This document shows positions 1-8,147 of a stretch of 64,000 nucleotides of DNA, piece by piece; position 1 is the first letter of the stretch; the number at the start of each line of letters is the position of its first letter. Made by a program: the position numbers and the translations under genes. The stretch is from the NCBI GenBank assembly GCA_965215215.1, contig OZ244043.1, positions 3,844,001-3,908,000 on the forward strand, written 5' to 3'. The notes beneath the pieces were generated by a model. That model was given only the letters and a program-made list of their open reading frames with translations, was not told where the DNA came from and searched no databases. This DNA is from CALDTK01 sp965215215 (lineage in GTDB: Bacteria > Bacteroidota > Bacteroidia > Chitinophagales > Saprospiraceae).

Positions 1-1066
1 CGAACTCGTTGATGACCGTTTTTTGTCCGAGCAGCTGGCCGACCAGCAGGACATCCTGGCTCGGCACGCCGAGCAGCCACGCTACCGGACTGAACACCAA
101 GCCGATCAGGTAGGTGAACGTGAGTCCCTCGAAGCGCCCGGCGGTTTGGGCCGCGATGGCGTCGTTGAGGTTTAAGGGCGCTCCCACCCAGTTGAGCAAG
201 AGCATGTTGAGCATGTAGACGAAAGCCGTGAACACCAGCAGCATGGCCCCGACGTTGATGGCCAGACGCAACCCGTCGGTCGTGCCCCGGCTGATGGCGT
301 CGAGTAGGTTGGTCCCCACGTCGCCGGTCATTTCCATTTGCCGCTCGATCGGTTTCACCTCCTGCTCGGGGTAGAGGATTTTGGCGACGACGATGGCCGC
401 CGGGGCGGAGATGATGCTCGCGGTCAGGAGGTGTTTGGCGAAGAAAGTGCGCGTCAGCTCGTCGGTGCCGCCCAGAAAGCCGATGTAGGCCGCGAACACG
501 CCCCCGGCGATCGTAGACATCCCCCCCACCATGAGGCAGAGCATCTCCGAGCGGGTCATGTTCTCGAGGTAGGGTTTGACCACGAGTGGTGCCTCCGTCT
601 GACCTAAGAATACGTTGGCGGCGGCGGCCAGGCTCTCCGGGCCACTGAGTCGCATCGTGCGCTTCATCACGTACGCGATCCCGAAGATGAGCTTCTGGAG
701 GATGCCGAAGTAGTAGAGTACCGACGACAGCGCCGAGAAGAACACGATGGTGGGCAGCACCTGGAAGGCGAAGATGTACCCGAAGCCATCGAGGTCCTCG
801 ACGAGGGAGCCGAACAAGAAGACGGCCCCCGCCTCCGAGAACCGGAGCACGGCCTGAAACTGCCCGGCGAGCCAGTCGAAGGCGGTATTGACGAAGGGTA
901 CCTTAAGGATGAGGAGCGCCAAGACGAGCTGAAGCCCCATCCCGACCCCCACCAAGCGCCAGTCGATGGAGCGGCGCGAAGCGCTAAATAAAACGGCGGT
1001 ACCCAGACAGAAGACAAGCCCGATGAGTGCCCGGAGGAAGTCAATAGGCGTTGTTGCTAGATCCAT
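1..1066 (-). CDS. Concentrative nucleoside transporter (NupC/CNT family), 3' end cut off by the window
   Basis: Reading the minus strand from an ATG at 1066 gives one open frame to the window edge (about 355 codons). It starts MDLATTPIDFLRALIGLVF, is strongly hydrophobic throughout, and carries the CNT hallmark LLGQKTVINEF just before the edge. CNT carriers import nucleosides with H+ or Na+ across the inner membrane. The divergent neighbour is uridine kinase, which phosphorylates imported uridine, so the pair forms a nucleoside salvage unit. A TACCTTGA box at 1078-1085 on this strand is a plausible -7 element. The C-terminal helices lie outside the window. Family assignment is confident; substrate specificity is not readable. 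Confidence 0.9.
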   Translation of the reverse strand, partial: MDLATTPIDFLRALIGLVFCLGTAVLFSASRRSIDWRLVGVGMGLQLVLALLILKVPFVNTAFDWLAGQFQAVLRFSEAGAVFLFGSLVEDLDGFGYIFAFQVLPTIVFFSALSSVLYYFGILQKLIFGIAYVMKRTMRLSGPESLAAAANVFLGQTEAPLVVKPYLENMTRSEMLCLMVGGMSTIAGGVFAAYIGFLGGTDELTRTFFAKHLLTASIISAPAAIVVAKILYPEQEVKPIERQMEMTGDVGTNLLDAISRGTTDGLRLAINVGAMLLVFTAFVYMLNMLLLNWVGAPLNLNDAIAAQTAGRFEGLTFTYLIGLVFSPVAWLLGVPSQDVLLVGQLLGQKTVINEF

Positions 1067-1121
1067 TTCGCGGCGGGTCAAGGTAGCGCCATCCCCGAGC
1101 TAGCCCACTTAAGTTTACGCC

Positions 1122-1793
1122 ATGCAGGAGCAGGCACGGACTGAGCGACCGTACATCGTCGGGGTTGCGGGGGGCAGCGGTTCCGGTAAAACCAGCTTCG
1201 TCGCAGCGTTGCGGCGGCGGCTCGGCGACCGGGTTACGTTCTTGAGCCAGGACAACTACTACCGCCCCCTCGGCGAACAGGAGCGCGACGCGCGCGGGGA
1301 GGTCAACTTCGATCGCCCCGAGTCGATCGACGAGGCGGCGATGCTATGCGACCTAAAAACCTTGCTCGCCGGCCGACCTTTTCGGCGCAAGCGTTACATG
1401 CACAACGAAAGCGATCAGCGCGGCGAAGAGATGGTCTTCGAGCCCCGACCGGTGCTCGTGGTCGAGGGCATCTTCGCGCTTCACTACCCGAAGCTCGCCG
1501 AGCTGATCGACCTGAAGATATTCATCGACGCCTCGGACGTGGCGAAGCTCTCGCGCCGGATCCAACGCGATCAGGTAGAGCGCAACCAAACCCTGGCGGA
1601 GGTACTGTACCGCTACGAGCACCACGTGCTGCCGAGCTACGAGCGGTACGTGAAGCCGGGTAGGCGCGAGGCCGACCTGGTCGTTAACAACAACAGCGAC
1701 TTCGACGAGGGCCTCGCCGTCGTCGAGGCCTGGTTGCGGGTGAAGCTCAACGCGTCATCACGAAGTAGAGCAGCACCACCACGAGCAGGGTGA
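1122..1793 (+). CDS. udk: Uridine kinase
   Basis: This is a 223-residue P-loop kinase that phosphorylates uridine and cytidine to UMP and CMP in cytosolic pyrimidine salvage. The Walker A motif GVAGGSGSGKT sits at residues 14-24, followed by the QDNYYRP substrate loop and the VVEGIFALHY segment typical of Udk/PRK kinases. The length is normal for the family. It is divergent from the nucleoside transporter. The last 47 bp overlap the 3' end of a convergent small membrane-protein gene, and the Ser/Arg/Ala-rich tail encoded there looks non-conserved. Confidence 0.93.
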   Translation: MQEQARTERPYIVGVAGGSGSGKTSFVAALRRRLGDRVTFLSQDNYYRPLGEQERDARGEVNFDRPESIDEAAMLCDLKTLLAGRPFRRKRYMHNESDQRGEEMVFEPRPVLVVEGIFALHYPKLAELIDLKIFIDASDVAKLSRRIQRDQVERNQTLAEVLYRYEHHVLPSYERYVKPGRREADLVVNNNSDFDEGLAVVEAWLRVKLNASSRSRAAPPRAG

Positions 1794-1935
1794 TCACGCC
1801 CGTCCAGATGAAGAAAGAGCGTTCCTGCTGGACCTCCTCGGTGGTGGGCTTGCCGCTACCCGGCGCCGAGGGGCTCGGGCCGGTGTTGCGTCGACTGATA
1901 GCCTTCTCCTTGCGGCGTTCTCGGCGGGTAGACAT
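1747..1935 (-). CDS. Small single-pass membrane protein, unknown function
   Basis: This 62-residue protein has a very basic N-terminus (STRRERRKEK), a Pro/Ser/Gly-rich linker and one C-terminal transmembrane helix (about residues 43-60), ending VMTR. The architecture suggests a tail-anchored or single-span inner-membrane protein. It overlaps the 3' end of udk in convergent orientation and lies just downstream of the helicase gene on the same strand. I do not recognise a named family. The charge/hydrophobicity layout and clean ATG make it more likely real than a shadow. Confidence 0.6.
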   Translation of the reverse strand: MSTRRERRKEKAISRRNTGPSPSAPGSGKPTTEEVQQERSFFIWTGVITLLVVVLLYFVMTR

Positions 1936-1977
1936 GGGTTTGCGGATTTAACGTGGGGGAATGTAAGTCGGCCAGCC

Positions 1978-3276
1978 CTATCGCTGCCTGCCGTACCAGT
2001 CGACCACCCGCTCGTCCACGAGGATGTCCCGCGGGCGCAGCGGGCGCACCAACCGGATGCCGTCGAGCGTACGGCACCGGCTCAGGGCTACGTACGTCTG
2101 GCCGTTCTCGAAAGCACCCCGCCCGAGGTCGAGCTGCATCCGCTCGAAGGTCTTGCCCTGCGATTTGTGAATCGTGATGGCCCAGGCGAGCTTCAGGGGG
2201 AGTTGCTTGAAGACACCGGTCACCTCCTCCGAGATCTTGCCCGATTCCGCGTCGAGGGTGTAGCGGACGTTCTCCCAGGTGTCCTCGCTCACCTCCACCT
2301 CGGCGGGGCGCCCGTCTTCGGCGAGGTGCACGACGAGCGACCCGGGTTCGGCACGCACCACCTCCCCGATACTCCCGTTGACGTACCGTTTGTCGGCGTC
2401 GTTGCGCACGAACATGACCTGTGCCCCGGGTTTTAGCGAAAGCGCGAGCTCCGTGGGTAGGTTTCGGCTGTCGAAATTGCCTTCGAGCGTACCTACGTAG
2501 CGCTGTGCGGGTGTGTCGAGTAGGTTTAGCTCGCGCTGGTTGATGCCGTCCGCGAGGCGGTTGGTCGACGTCAGGGTAACGGCCGGGCTTTCGCCAAAAC
2601 TCGTTGCGTCCACGTGCCGGAGGTTGAGGTCCTCGAGGTCGTCGCGGTCGAAGCCCCCCTCGCGCACCGCGTCGAGCAGCCGCACGAACTGCCTGGCCCT
2701 CTGGCGGAACACCTGGTTTAGCTCCAGCATCTCGACCGCCTCGTCGCCCCAGGCCCGGGCGGAGAAGAAGTAGGGCGACTCGTACTCGGCGGCCTCGCCT
2801 TCGAAGAGTTGGCGCTCGGCGGGGTTGGCCACCACGGGGGGGAGCTGAAACAGGTCGCCGAACATCACGAGCTGCACGCCGCCGAAGGGCCGATCGTTCT
2901 CGCGGTTGAGCCGTAAAAATTCGTCGATGCGATCGAGTAGGTCGGCGCGCACCATACTCACCTCGTCGACGATGAGCGTCTCGAGCTTCTCGTAGAGTCC
3001 GCGGCGGGCGCGTTTGCGGACGTCTTTACCGCGCATCAGCTTGCCGGGGAAGCCGAAGAAGGAGTGGATGGTTTGCCCCCGCACATTGAGTGCCGCGACC
3101 CCGGTCGGGGCGACCACGGCGAAGTTGCGCCGGGTGCTACGCCGGATCAGGTTCAAGAGCGTGGACTTACCCGTACCGGCGCGCCCGGTGACGAATACGT
3201 GCCCGCCGGCCTCGAAGCGATCGAGTGCGTACTCGAATTCTCCGGTAAGGAGTAATGGGGGCGACTCCGATAACAT
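1978..3276 (-). CDS. Pif1/RecD-like superfamily 1 DNA helicase
   Basis: This is a 432-residue ATP-dependent DNA helicase. Walker A GRAGTGKS is at residues 31-38, the Walker B-type DEVSMV follows, and the C-terminal UvrD_C_2 segment contains AITIHKSQGKTF and YVALSRCR. The start is taken at the ATG at 3276 (MLSESPPLL), because the longer frame to 3354 adds an unconserved hydrophobic stretch. The protein resembles compact Bacteroidota Pif1-type helicases without extra nuclease domains. Its role in replication or repair is inferred from the family. It carries two copies of the dispersed 14-mer motif. Confidence 0.9.
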   Translation of the reverse strand: MLSESPPLLLTGEFEYALDRFEAGGHVFVTGRAGTGKSTLLNLIRRSTRRNFAVVAPTGVAALNVRGQTIHSFFGFPGKLMRGKDVRKRARRGLYEKLETLIVDEVSMVRADLLDRIDEFLRLNRENDRPFGGVQLVMFGDLFQLPPVVANPAERQLFEGEAAEYESPYFFSARAWGDEAVEMLELNQVFRQRARQFVRLLDAVREGGFDRDDLEDLNLRHVDATSFGESPAVTLTSTNRLADGINQRELNLLDTPAQRYVGTLEGNFDSRNLPTELALSLKPGAQVMFVRNDADKRYVNGSIGEVVRAEPGSLVVHLAEDGRPAEVEVSEDTWENVRYTLDAESGKISEEVTGVFKQLPLKLAWAITIHKSQGKTFERMQLDLGRGAFENGQTYVALSRCRTLDGIRLVRPLRPRDILVDERVVDWYGRQR

Positions 3277-3424
3277 TGGCGGAAAATAGAGTTTGAAATA
3301 GGGTAGTGTAGGTTGTACAATAACGAAGTAACTTGGGCCGAAGCTCAGAGGCACGCAGCGACAGGATTGAGAAACTACTACTACACACCGTATATTCTTT
3401 TTCGATTGCTGGGCCCCGCCGCGT

Positions 3425-3497
3425 GCGACGCCTTCCCTCCCTCCGGTACGTCAACGTTTCCGTCGGCCCCGCTGCACTGCAGCGGGTGCGGCGTCGC
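3425..3497. other. Nested hairpin in the intergenic region before trmN6
   Basis: The 264-bp gap between the divergent helicase and trmN6 genes holds an outer complementary pair, GCGACGCC (3425-3432) with GGCGTCGC (3490-3497). These enclose a perfect inner stem CCCGCTGC-ACT-GCAGCGGG (3468-3486). As RNA on the plus strand it would form a structured leader ending about 43 nt before the trmN6 start. No known riboswitch class is recognised. The rest of the gap is AT-richer and probably holds promoters. Confidence 0.4.
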
Positions 3498-3540
3498 GTG
3501 TCGGAACTTCCCCCTCACGATTTATTGAACACCAGCGCTT

Positions 3541-4266
3541 ATGCAAGTAGAAGCCGGACTCGAACCCTTTGAATTCAAGCAATTTAAAGTTTCTCACGAC
3601 CGCTGTTCCACCCGGGTTAGCACCGACGCGGTCGTCCTCGGGGCCTGGGCGGAGTGCAAGGGCGCCGAGCGTATCCTGGACGTGGGTACCGGGAGCGGGG
3701 TGATCGCGCTCATGCTCGCCCAGCGCAACGAGGGCGCCCAGGTGGTCGGCGTGGAGATCGACCCGGAGGCCGCGAGTCAGGCTAAAGACAACGTCCTCTT
3801 CTCGCCCTGGGCCGACCGCGTGACCGTCGAGGAGATGGACGTGCAGAGCTTCGCGCGCAACTGCGACGATCGCTTCGACCTCATCGTGTGTAACCCGCCC
3901 TTCTTCTCCGGCGGGAACTTGAGTTCCGGCATCTCGCGCCACGCCCTACGCAGCACCAAGAAACTGCCCCACGGTGACCTGCTCGCCGCTTTCCGGACCC
4001 TGCTTACCGAAACGGGGCGCGGGGTGGTCGTACTCCCCTACATCGAAGGACTGCGCTTCAGCGAGTTGGCCCGTAGCTACGGCCTCTACCCCGTGCGCAT
4101 TCTGCAGTTGCGCCCGCTCGACGAGCAGCCGATCGAACGCCTCGTGATCCAGCTCGAGCGCAAGCGCATGGAGCCTATCCGCCACGACCTCGTGATGAAG
4201 TACGAGGGCGGCGAGCCCACGCGCCAATTCCAGCGCCTCACCAAGCCATTCTACACTGAGTTCTAG
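3541..4266 (+). CDS. trmN6: tRNA1(Val) adenine-37 N6-methyltransferase-like (YfiC/TrmN6)
   Basis: This is a 241-residue class I SAM methyltransferase. Motif I ILDVGTGSG is at residues 45-53 and the N6-adenine catalytic motif NPPF is at 118-121 (VCNPPFF). The N-terminal FKQFKVSHDRCSTRVSTDAV segment matches the YfiC/TrmN6 family, which methylates A37 of tRNA-Val. The length is normal. It is preceded by the structured intergenic hairpin, and its stop codon lies inside the likely coding region of the next gene, suggesting translational coupling. Family is secure; the exact tRNA target is inferred. Confidence 0.85.
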   Translation: MQVEAGLEPFEFKQFKVSHDRCSTRVSTDAVVLGAWAECKGAERILDVGTGSGVIALMLAQRNEGAQVVGVEIDPEAASQAKDNVLFSPWADRVTVEEMDVQSFARNCDDRFDLIVCNPPFFSGGNLSSGISRHALRSTKKLPHGDLLAAFRTLLTETGRGVVVLPYIEGLRFSELARSYGLYPVRILQLRPLDEQPIERLVIQLERKRMEPIRHDLVMKYEGGEPTRQFQRLTKPFYTEF

Positions 4267-5425
4267 CGCAGCCGAACCGCTCGCCCTTCAGGTCGTCGCC
4301 TTCGACTGGCCCTGGCCGCCTACGTACGGAGGCATAATCGACGTCTATTATCGTGTCGACGCATTGCTGCAGCGTGGGGTCGCGGTTGACCTGCACGTAG
4401 TTTCCGCTCACCCCGCGCCCGCTGCGCCGCCGCCCGCTTGGGTGCAAACGGGGTTGCTCCGCGTGTTCGCGTTCGCTCGACTCGGGTGGACCTCGGCGCT
4501 CTCCCCGAGGCCTTACGTCGTGGGCTCCCGGGCGGCGGCCGATCTGTTACCGCAGCTAGCCAGCGGCGCCCCCGTCATCCTGTTCGAAGGTTTACACACC
4601 ACCGCTTACCTCGGGCACACCCGGCTAGCCGACCACGTGCAGTGGGTTCGGGTGCACAACCGGGAGGCGACTTACTACAGTGAGCTGATCAGCCGGGAGG
4701 CCGGCTGGCGCCAAAACCTCTACTACCGCTTGGAGGCGAGGCGGTTGCGCGGCTACGAACCACGGGTTTTAGCGGAAGCGGACCTGCTTTTGCCCATAAG
4801 TCAACAGGACAGAGGCTGGTGCGAAGCGTTGGCACCGGGACGCGTCCACGCCGTACCCGCGTTCGGGAGAGCCGCGGAGGTGGGCCCACGGCTCGGGCGC
4901 GGAGAATACATCCTGTTTCACGCAGCGTTCCACGTGGCGGACAACGTCCGGAGTGCCCTGTGGTTGGTGCGGCTGTTGGCCGATGCACCGGACTATCCGC
5001 TCGTACTGGCCGGGCGAAGGCCCCCGGAAGCGCTCCGCCGAGCCGTAATCCGGTACCCCCACGTGCGCCTCGTCGCCGATCCGAGTGCGGAGGCGATGAC
5101 CGGGCTTATCCGGGATGCCCAAGTTATCGCGTTGCACACGGGCCACAGCTCCGGGTACAAGGTGAAACTGCTGGAGAGCCTGGCGCAGGGCCGCTGGGTA
5201 CTCGCCAACCGGGAGATGTTGCTCGGGGCACCCGATCTGCGGGGTGGCGTGCACCAGGTGGATACCGAAGCCGGGTGGCTAGCTGGCCTCCGCGAGTTTT
5301 GGCGTAAGGACTTCGGCGAGCACGACCTCGCCGAGCGCCGCTCGCTCCTCAGCGGTCGGGGAGGCGCCGACGCCGCCGACCGATTGGTCGATCTACTAAA
5401 AGAATCAACTTTCAATAGAAACTGA
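4256..5425 (+). CDS. Glycosyltransferase (GT4-like), non-standard start
   Basis: The first ATG/GTG/TTG of this frame is a TTG at 4364, giving 353 residues. The in-frame DNA upstream clearly encodes a GT-B N-terminus, with VVAFDWPWPPTYGGIIDVYY containing the PPxxGG loop that starts many GT4 enzymes. The frame is open back to 4199, yet no ATG, GTG or TTG occurs there. A CTG at 4256, overlapping the end of trmN6, is the only near-standard start and is used here provisionally. The C-terminal half has VKLLESLAQGRWVLANREM, matching the donor-binding region. The sugar and acceptor are unknown. Confidence 0.75.
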   Translation: MSSSAAEPLALQVVAFDWPWPPTYGGIIDVYYRVDALLQRGVAVDLHVVSAHPAPAAPPPAWVQTGLLRVFAFARLGWTSALSPRPYVVGSRAAADLLPQLASGAPVILFEGLHTTAYLGHTRLADHVQWVRVHNREATYYSELISREAGWRQNLYYRLEARRLRGYEPRVLAEADLLLPISQQDRGWCEALAPGRVHAVPAFGRAAEVGPRLGRGEYILFHAAFHVADNVRSALWLVRLLADAPDYPLVLAGRRPPEALRRAVIRYPHVRLVADPSAEAMTGLIRDAQVIALHTGHSSGYKVKLLESLAQGRWVLANREMLLGAPDLRGGVHQVDTEAGWLAGLREFWRKDFGEHDLAERRSLLSGRGGADAADRLVDLLKESTFNRN

Positions 5426-5437
5426 AAGTATTGAAAG
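5408..5437. repeat. Overlapping inverted repeats upstream of mqnE
   Basis: ACTTTCA (5408-5414), TGAAAGT (5423-5429) and ATTGAAAG (5430-5437) are arranged so that CTTTCAAT can pair with either downstream copy. The cluster is AT-rich in a GC-rich setting, spans the stop of the glycosyltransferase gene and lies 28 bp before mqnE. It could be an operator or a weak terminator. No protein is known to bind it. Confidence 0.4.
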
Positions 5438-5465
5438 GACGTTCTTTGCGGTAGACGTACCCGCG

Positions 5466-6686
5466 ATGCTGGACCCCCGTTTACTTGCCCCACTCAAACT
5501 CGATCCGCGCCTCAGTCCGGCACTGCTCGGGCTCGCCGAGCGCGTGGTCGCCGGGGAGCGACTCACCGTCGACGACGGCGTTCTGCTCTACCGGGAGGCG
5601 CCCCTGGCCTACCTCGGCACGCTGGCCAACGCGGTGCGGGAGGCGCGCCACGGCGATACGACCTACTTCAACCGCAATTTCCACCTCGAGCCGACGAACG
5701 TCTGCATCTACACCTGCAGCTTCTGCTCGTACTCGCGTTTGATCAAAAAACGTGACGAAGGTTGGGAGCTGACCGTGGAGCAGATGCTCGACGAGATCAG
5801 GAAGTACGACGACCAACCGGTTACGGAGGTGCACATCGTCGGCGGCGTGCTGCCGCAGTACGACCTCGCCTTCTACACCGATCTGTTTCGCAAGATCAAG
5901 GCGCACCGGCCCGAGCTACACGTGAAGGCGCTCACCCCGGTGGAGTACCACTACATCTTCAAGAAGGCGAAGGTGAGCTACGCCGAGGGTATGCGGCTCA
6001 TCAAAGAAAGCGGCTGCGACTCCATGCCCGGCGGTGGGGCCGAGATTTTCGCGCCCGAGATACGCGATAAGATCGCCGGGGGTAAGTGTACCGGCGAGCA
6101 GTGGCTCGACATCCACCGCGAGTGGCACAAGCTCGGCATGCGTTCGAACGCCACGATGCTCTACGGGCACATCGAGCGCTTCGAGCACCGCGTCGATCAC
6201 CTCGGGCGACTTCGTGCCCTCCAGGATGAGACCGGCGGCTTTCAGACTTTCATCCCGCTCAAGTTCCGCAACGGGGGAAACGAGATGTCGGACGTAGCCG
6301 AGAGCACCACGATCGAAGACCTGCGCAACTACGCTATCTCGAGGCTCTACCTCGATAACTTCGACCACGTCAAGGCCTACTGGCCGATGATCGGTCGTGA
6401 AGTAGCCCAGCTCTCCCTCGCCTTCGGGGTCGACGACATCGACGGCACCATCGACGATACCACCAAGATCTACTCCATGGCCGGTGCCGAGGAGCAGACT
6501 CCGGCCATGAGTACCGAAGACCTGGTTCGCCTCATCCGGCGCGTCGGCCGCAAGCCCGTGGAGCGCGATACGGTCTACGGCGTCGTGCAGGATTTCGAAG
6601 GGGTCGAGTTCGAGAGCGATCAGCAGTACCGCGGGTACCTCAGCCTACCCGTCGTCAAGCCCGCCCAAACTCAGTCCGTACCGTGA
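5466..6686 (+). CDS. mqnE: Aminofutalosine synthase (radical SAM)
   Basis: This 406-residue radical SAM enzyme has its Cx3Cx2C cluster at C80, C84 and C87 (NVCIYTCSFCSYSRL). MqnE joins the chorismate-derived enolpyruvyl benzoate to SAM to make aminofutalosine, the second step of the futalosine route to menaquinone. HIVGGVLPQYDL, the SMPGGGAEI loop and YGHIERFEHRVDHL match the MqnE/MqnC family, and the SYSRL sequence after the cluster favours MqnE. Its stop overlaps the next gene by 4 bp. mqnA lies two genes downstream, which supports the pathway assignment. Confidence 0.9.
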   Translation: MLDPRLLAPLKLDPRLSPALLGLAERVVAGERLTVDDGVLLYREAPLAYLGTLANAVREARHGDTTYFNRNFHLEPTNVCIYTCSFCSYSRLIKKRDEGWELTVEQMLDEIRKYDDQPVTEVHIVGGVLPQYDLAFYTDLFRKIKAHRPELHVKALTPVEYHYIFKKAKVSYAEGMRLIKESGCDSMPGGGAEIFAPEIRDKIAGGKCTGEQWLDIHREWHKLGMRSNATMLYGHIERFEHRVDHLGRLRALQDETGGFQTFIPLKFRNGGNEMSDVAESTTIEDLRNYAISRLYLDNFDHVKAYWPMIGREVAQLSLAFGVDDIDGTIDDTTKIYSMAGAEEQTPAMSTEDLVRLIRRVGRKPVERDTVYGVVQDFEGVEFESDQQYRGYLSLPVVKPAQTQSVP

Positions 6687-7324
6687 GCGACTCGCGCGTC
6701 ATCTACCTCGCTCGCCACGGCGAAACCGAGCTCAATCGCCTCGCCGTGGTCCAGGGCGCGGGTGTCAATCCGGGACTCAACGCGCTCGGGCGAGCCCAGG
6801 CGCGGGCGTTGTTCGACGCCTACGGCGGTCGCGTCGACCGGGTGATTACCTCGGGCATGCTCCGCGCGGTGGAAACCGTGGCCGGTTTTGCGGAAGCGGG
6901 TATTCCGGTAAGCGTGGACGAGCGCTTTCGCGAGATCTGCTGGGGGATACACGAGGGCAAAGTGGCTGAGCCCTGGATGCGAACGCAGTACGCGGAGCTG
7001 ATGGCGGCCTGGGAAGCGGGCGACTACGGCGCCCACCTCACCGACGGCGAGAGCGCGCAGGAATTGGCCGATCGTTTGCGGGCTGGATGGCTGGAAGCCG
7101 TCGCCGGTGCTACCCCGCGAACCCTCATCTGTCTGCACGGGCGGGCACTGCGTTGCCTCGCTTGCATCGTCGACGAGCAACCGCTCTCGCGTATGAACGA
7201 CCAGGACCACAGCAACGCCGGTGTCTACGTAGCCACCCAGGAGCACCCCGGCGCCGCCTGGGAGCTTACCGAACGAAACCTCACCGATCACCTCGCCGCG
7301 TTGGTCGCAAAGTCCGCCTCATGA
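6683..7324 (+). CDS. Histidine phosphatase family protein in the menaquinone operon
   Basis: This 213-residue protein starts at GTG 6683 (GTGA overlap with mqnE). The phosphohistidine motif LARHGETELN is near the N-terminus and the second histidine motif is around LICLHGRALR. The fold is shared by phosphoglycerate mutase-like and alpha-ribazole phosphatase-like enzymes. It is sandwiched between mqnE and mqnA with overlaps on both sides, so it is probably co-translated with them. No futalosine step needs a phosphatase, so the role in the operon is open. One copy of the dispersed motif lies at 6885-6897. Confidence 0.85.
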   Translation: MSDSRVIYLARHGETELNRLAVVQGAGVNPGLNALGRAQARALFDAYGGRVDRVITSGMLRAVETVAGFAEAGIPVSVDERFREICWGIHEGKVAEPWMRTQYAELMAAWEAGDYGAHLTDGESAQELADRLRAGWLEAVAGATPRTLICLHGRALRCLACIVDEQPLSRMNDQDHSNAGVYVATQEHPGAAWELTERNLTDHLAALVAKSAS

Positions 7325-8094
7325 ATCCGGTGCGAACCATAGCCGTCGACTACCTCAATACGCTACCCCTGCGCGTAGGTCTCGGCGCCCTGGTGTACGA
7401 CGGCACGCTCACCCTCGAGCTGGCCCACCCCGGGGCGGCCGCCGAGGCGTTCGCCGCCGGTCACTACGATTTGGGCTTGCTGCCGGCCGCCGCCAGTTTG
7501 CGTATGCCGGACGTAAACCTGATCGGCAACCAGGGGATCGTCTGCAAGGGTGCCGTGGGTAGCGTGGGTATATTCAGCGAGGCGCCGCTCGGCCGGGTCC
7601 GCGCGTTGTACCTCGATCACGACTCGCGCTCCTCGGTGTTGCTGGCGAGGATCCTGTTGCGACACCACTGGCGGCTTTCGCCAAAACTCCTGGAGGCCCC
7701 GCGGGGCTACCGCCGGCGGATCGCCGGTACCACCGCCGGAGTCATCATCGGCGATCCGGCCATCGACGCACGCGCCGAATTTCCGTACTACTACGACCTC
7801 GGTGAGGCCTGGTACGAGATGACGGGCCTGCCGTTCGTGTTTGCCGCCTGGCTGGGTAGGGGCGAATTTTCCGACACCTTCGTGCGCAAGTTCGATGTCG
7901 CCCAGCGGGATGGTATCGCGCTGAGGCCACAGCTCGCCAAGAAGTACCAGGCCGAGAGGCCCCATTACGACCTGCTCGACTACTTCACGCGTCAGCTCCG
8001 TTACCGCATCGACGCCGCGGCCCGCGCCGGACTCGAGGAGTTTCTACAGCTCGGTGCGGCGGAACTCGACGTCCGCGTGCCCGCGCTCGCCTAG
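7321..8094 (+). CDS. mqnA: Chorismate dehydratase
   Basis: The start is the ATG at 7321, which overlaps the preceding TGA (ATGA), giving 257 residues beginning MNPVRTIAVDYLNTLPL. A longer reading in the same frame would run far into the upstream gene. MqnA dehydrates chorismate to 3-enolpyruvyl benzoate, the first futalosine-pathway step. The family fold is a periplasmic-binding-protein-like domain acting in the cytosol. Supporting segments are AGHYDLGLLPAAA, LYLDHDSRSSVLLARIL and GVIIGDPAI. Pairing with mqnE makes the assignment strong. mqnB, mqnC and mqnD are not in this window. Confidence 0.9.
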   Translation: MNPVRTIAVDYLNTLPLRVGLGALVYDGTLTLELAHPGAAAEAFAAGHYDLGLLPAAASLRMPDVNLIGNQGIVCKGAVGSVGIFSEAPLGRVRALYLDHDSRSSVLLARILLRHHWRLSPKLLEAPRGYRRRIAGTTAGVIIGDPAIDARAEFPYYYDLGEAWYEMTGLPFVFAAWLGRGEFSDTFVRKFDVAQRDGIALRPQLAKKYQAERPHYDLLDYFTRQLRYRIDAAARAGLEEFLQLGAAELDVRVPALA

Positions 8095-8147
8095 CTCAAA
8101 CGCCCCCCGCCCACGAACCTTCGCCCGGGCGACGCCTTTTATACGCT

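Noticed and set aside
338..1044. Short frames in both directions over the first kilobase
   Set aside because: The frame that makes sense is the CNT transporter on the minus strand from 1066 to the edge. The others are shadows of it.
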